NCBI GenBank assembly: GCA_005880345.1
Contig: VBGE01000221.1
Span: 1-5,723, forward strand
Source: Chloroflexota bacterium
GTDB taxonomy: Bacteria > Chloroflexota > Dormibacteria > Dormibacterales > Dormibacteraceae
Length of the DNA: 5,723 bases
Direction of reading: 5' to 3'
Part shown: positions 5,470 through 5,723 of the stretch, piece by piece
How positions within the stretch are numbered: position 1 is the first letter of the stretch
Layout of the letters: every line of letters starts with the position of its first letter
Position numbers and translations under genes: made by a program
The notes under the pieces: generated by a model
What the model was told of the DNA's origin: nothing
Seen by the model: only the letters and a program-made list of their open reading frames with translations
The model's database searches: none

Positions 5470-5723
5470 CTAGTTGTGCCGCCAGGGTGCGGGGAGGAGG
5501 TGGGCCAGGATGCGGTACACCTCTGGGTTGAGGGCGAGGCCGACGTGGCTGCCGTGCACCTCGATCGCGTTGATGTCCGTGCGCAGGCACGCTTTCCAGT
5601 TCACGACTCCGTCCGAACGCGGGTAGATCGAGGTGGTCGGCACGCGCGGGGCCGCCCGCAGGTCGCGGAGGAAACGCATCTCGACCGATGCGTCGTGGTG
5701 ATAGCGCACAGCATTCAGGAGAT
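5470..5723 (-). CDS. Alpha/beta hydrolase, lipase/esterase-like, C-terminal end (partial)
   Basis: The reading frame is open to the right edge of the window, so this is the last roughly 84 codons of a longer gene; the GTG at 5709 is unlikely to be the start. The visible part holds the end of an alpha/beta-hydrolase fold. TTSIYPRSDGVVNW includes SDG with the probable catalytic acid, and EVHGSHVGLALNPEVYRIL includes GSH with the probable catalytic histidine. The nucleophile serine would be further upstream, outside the window. This ending is typical of bacterial triacylglycerol-lipase/esterase-like hydrolases; the substrate is unknown. The stop is TAG at 5472-5470. It lies on the same strand as, and about 50-70 bp ahead of, the riboswitch operon. 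I see no convincing terminator in between, so read-through into the thiamine operon is possible, though the riboswitch marks a separate regulatory unit. Confidence 0.75.
   Translation of the reverse strand, partial: LLNAVRYHHDASVEMRFLRDLRAAPRVPTTSIYPRSDGVVNWKACLRTDINAIEVHGSHVGLALNPEVYRILAHLLPAPWRHN

Noticed and set aside
1..5723. Mobile element, CRISPR array, tRNA/rRNA or defence system
   Set aside because: No transposase or integrase motifs, no regularly spaced repeats, no tRNA-like cloverleaf and no toxin, nuclease or reverse-transcriptase motifs were seen on either strand.

Overview
High-GC (about two-thirds GC by eye), densely packed bacterial DNA. An F420-type luciferase-like oxidoreductase, a tandem-GNAT protein of mycothiol-synthase-like architecture and GC-rich hairpins without U-tracts suggest an actinobacterium or a terrestrial Chloroflexota/Dormibacterota-like lineage. 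This placement is an inference from gene content only. I see no mobile element, CRISPR array, tRNA or rRNA.

Left part (1-2354). The window opens in the last 80 codons of pntB, the NADP(H)-binding end of proton-translocating transhydrogenase. A 261-bp gap with several hairpins follows and ends at the stop of a minus-strand LLM-family oxidoreductase. That oxidoreductase is divergent from a plus-strand two-domain GNAT acetyltransferase, with 28 bp between the start codons. The GNAT gene runs tail to tail into a minus-strand membrane-protein gene, and the two share a CTAG at their stops.

Right part (5723 down to 2351, minus strand). The order of transcription is: C-terminal end of an alpha/beta-hydrolase (lipase-like) gene; a TPP riboswitch (THI element); an NCS1-family permease, probably a hydroxymethylpyrimidine (HMP) transporter; thiD (HMP/HMP-P kinase); and a six-TM membrane protein with a long acidic Pro/Ala/Glu-rich N-terminus. 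Permease and thiD overlap by ATGA, and thiD is followed after 12 bp by the membrane protein, so these three look like one thiamine-controlled HMP-salvage transcript: import, then phosphorylation.

Two things stand out. First, thiD as written is broken: about 85 bp near its 5' end are missing and the frame changes, which removes the segment that includes substrate contacts. Second, the permease start is misread if the longest ORF is taken, because that ORF begins inside the riboswitch. The better start is TTG at 5330, with its Shine-Dalgarno inside the aptamer's conserved 3' end. The 3' half of the riboswitch is canonical, but its 5' half is C-rich, repeat-bearing and lacks an obvious P2 partner. 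I see no wholly new system; the interest lies in the riboswitch/start arrangement, the damaged kinase and the uncharacterised membrane protein in this operon.
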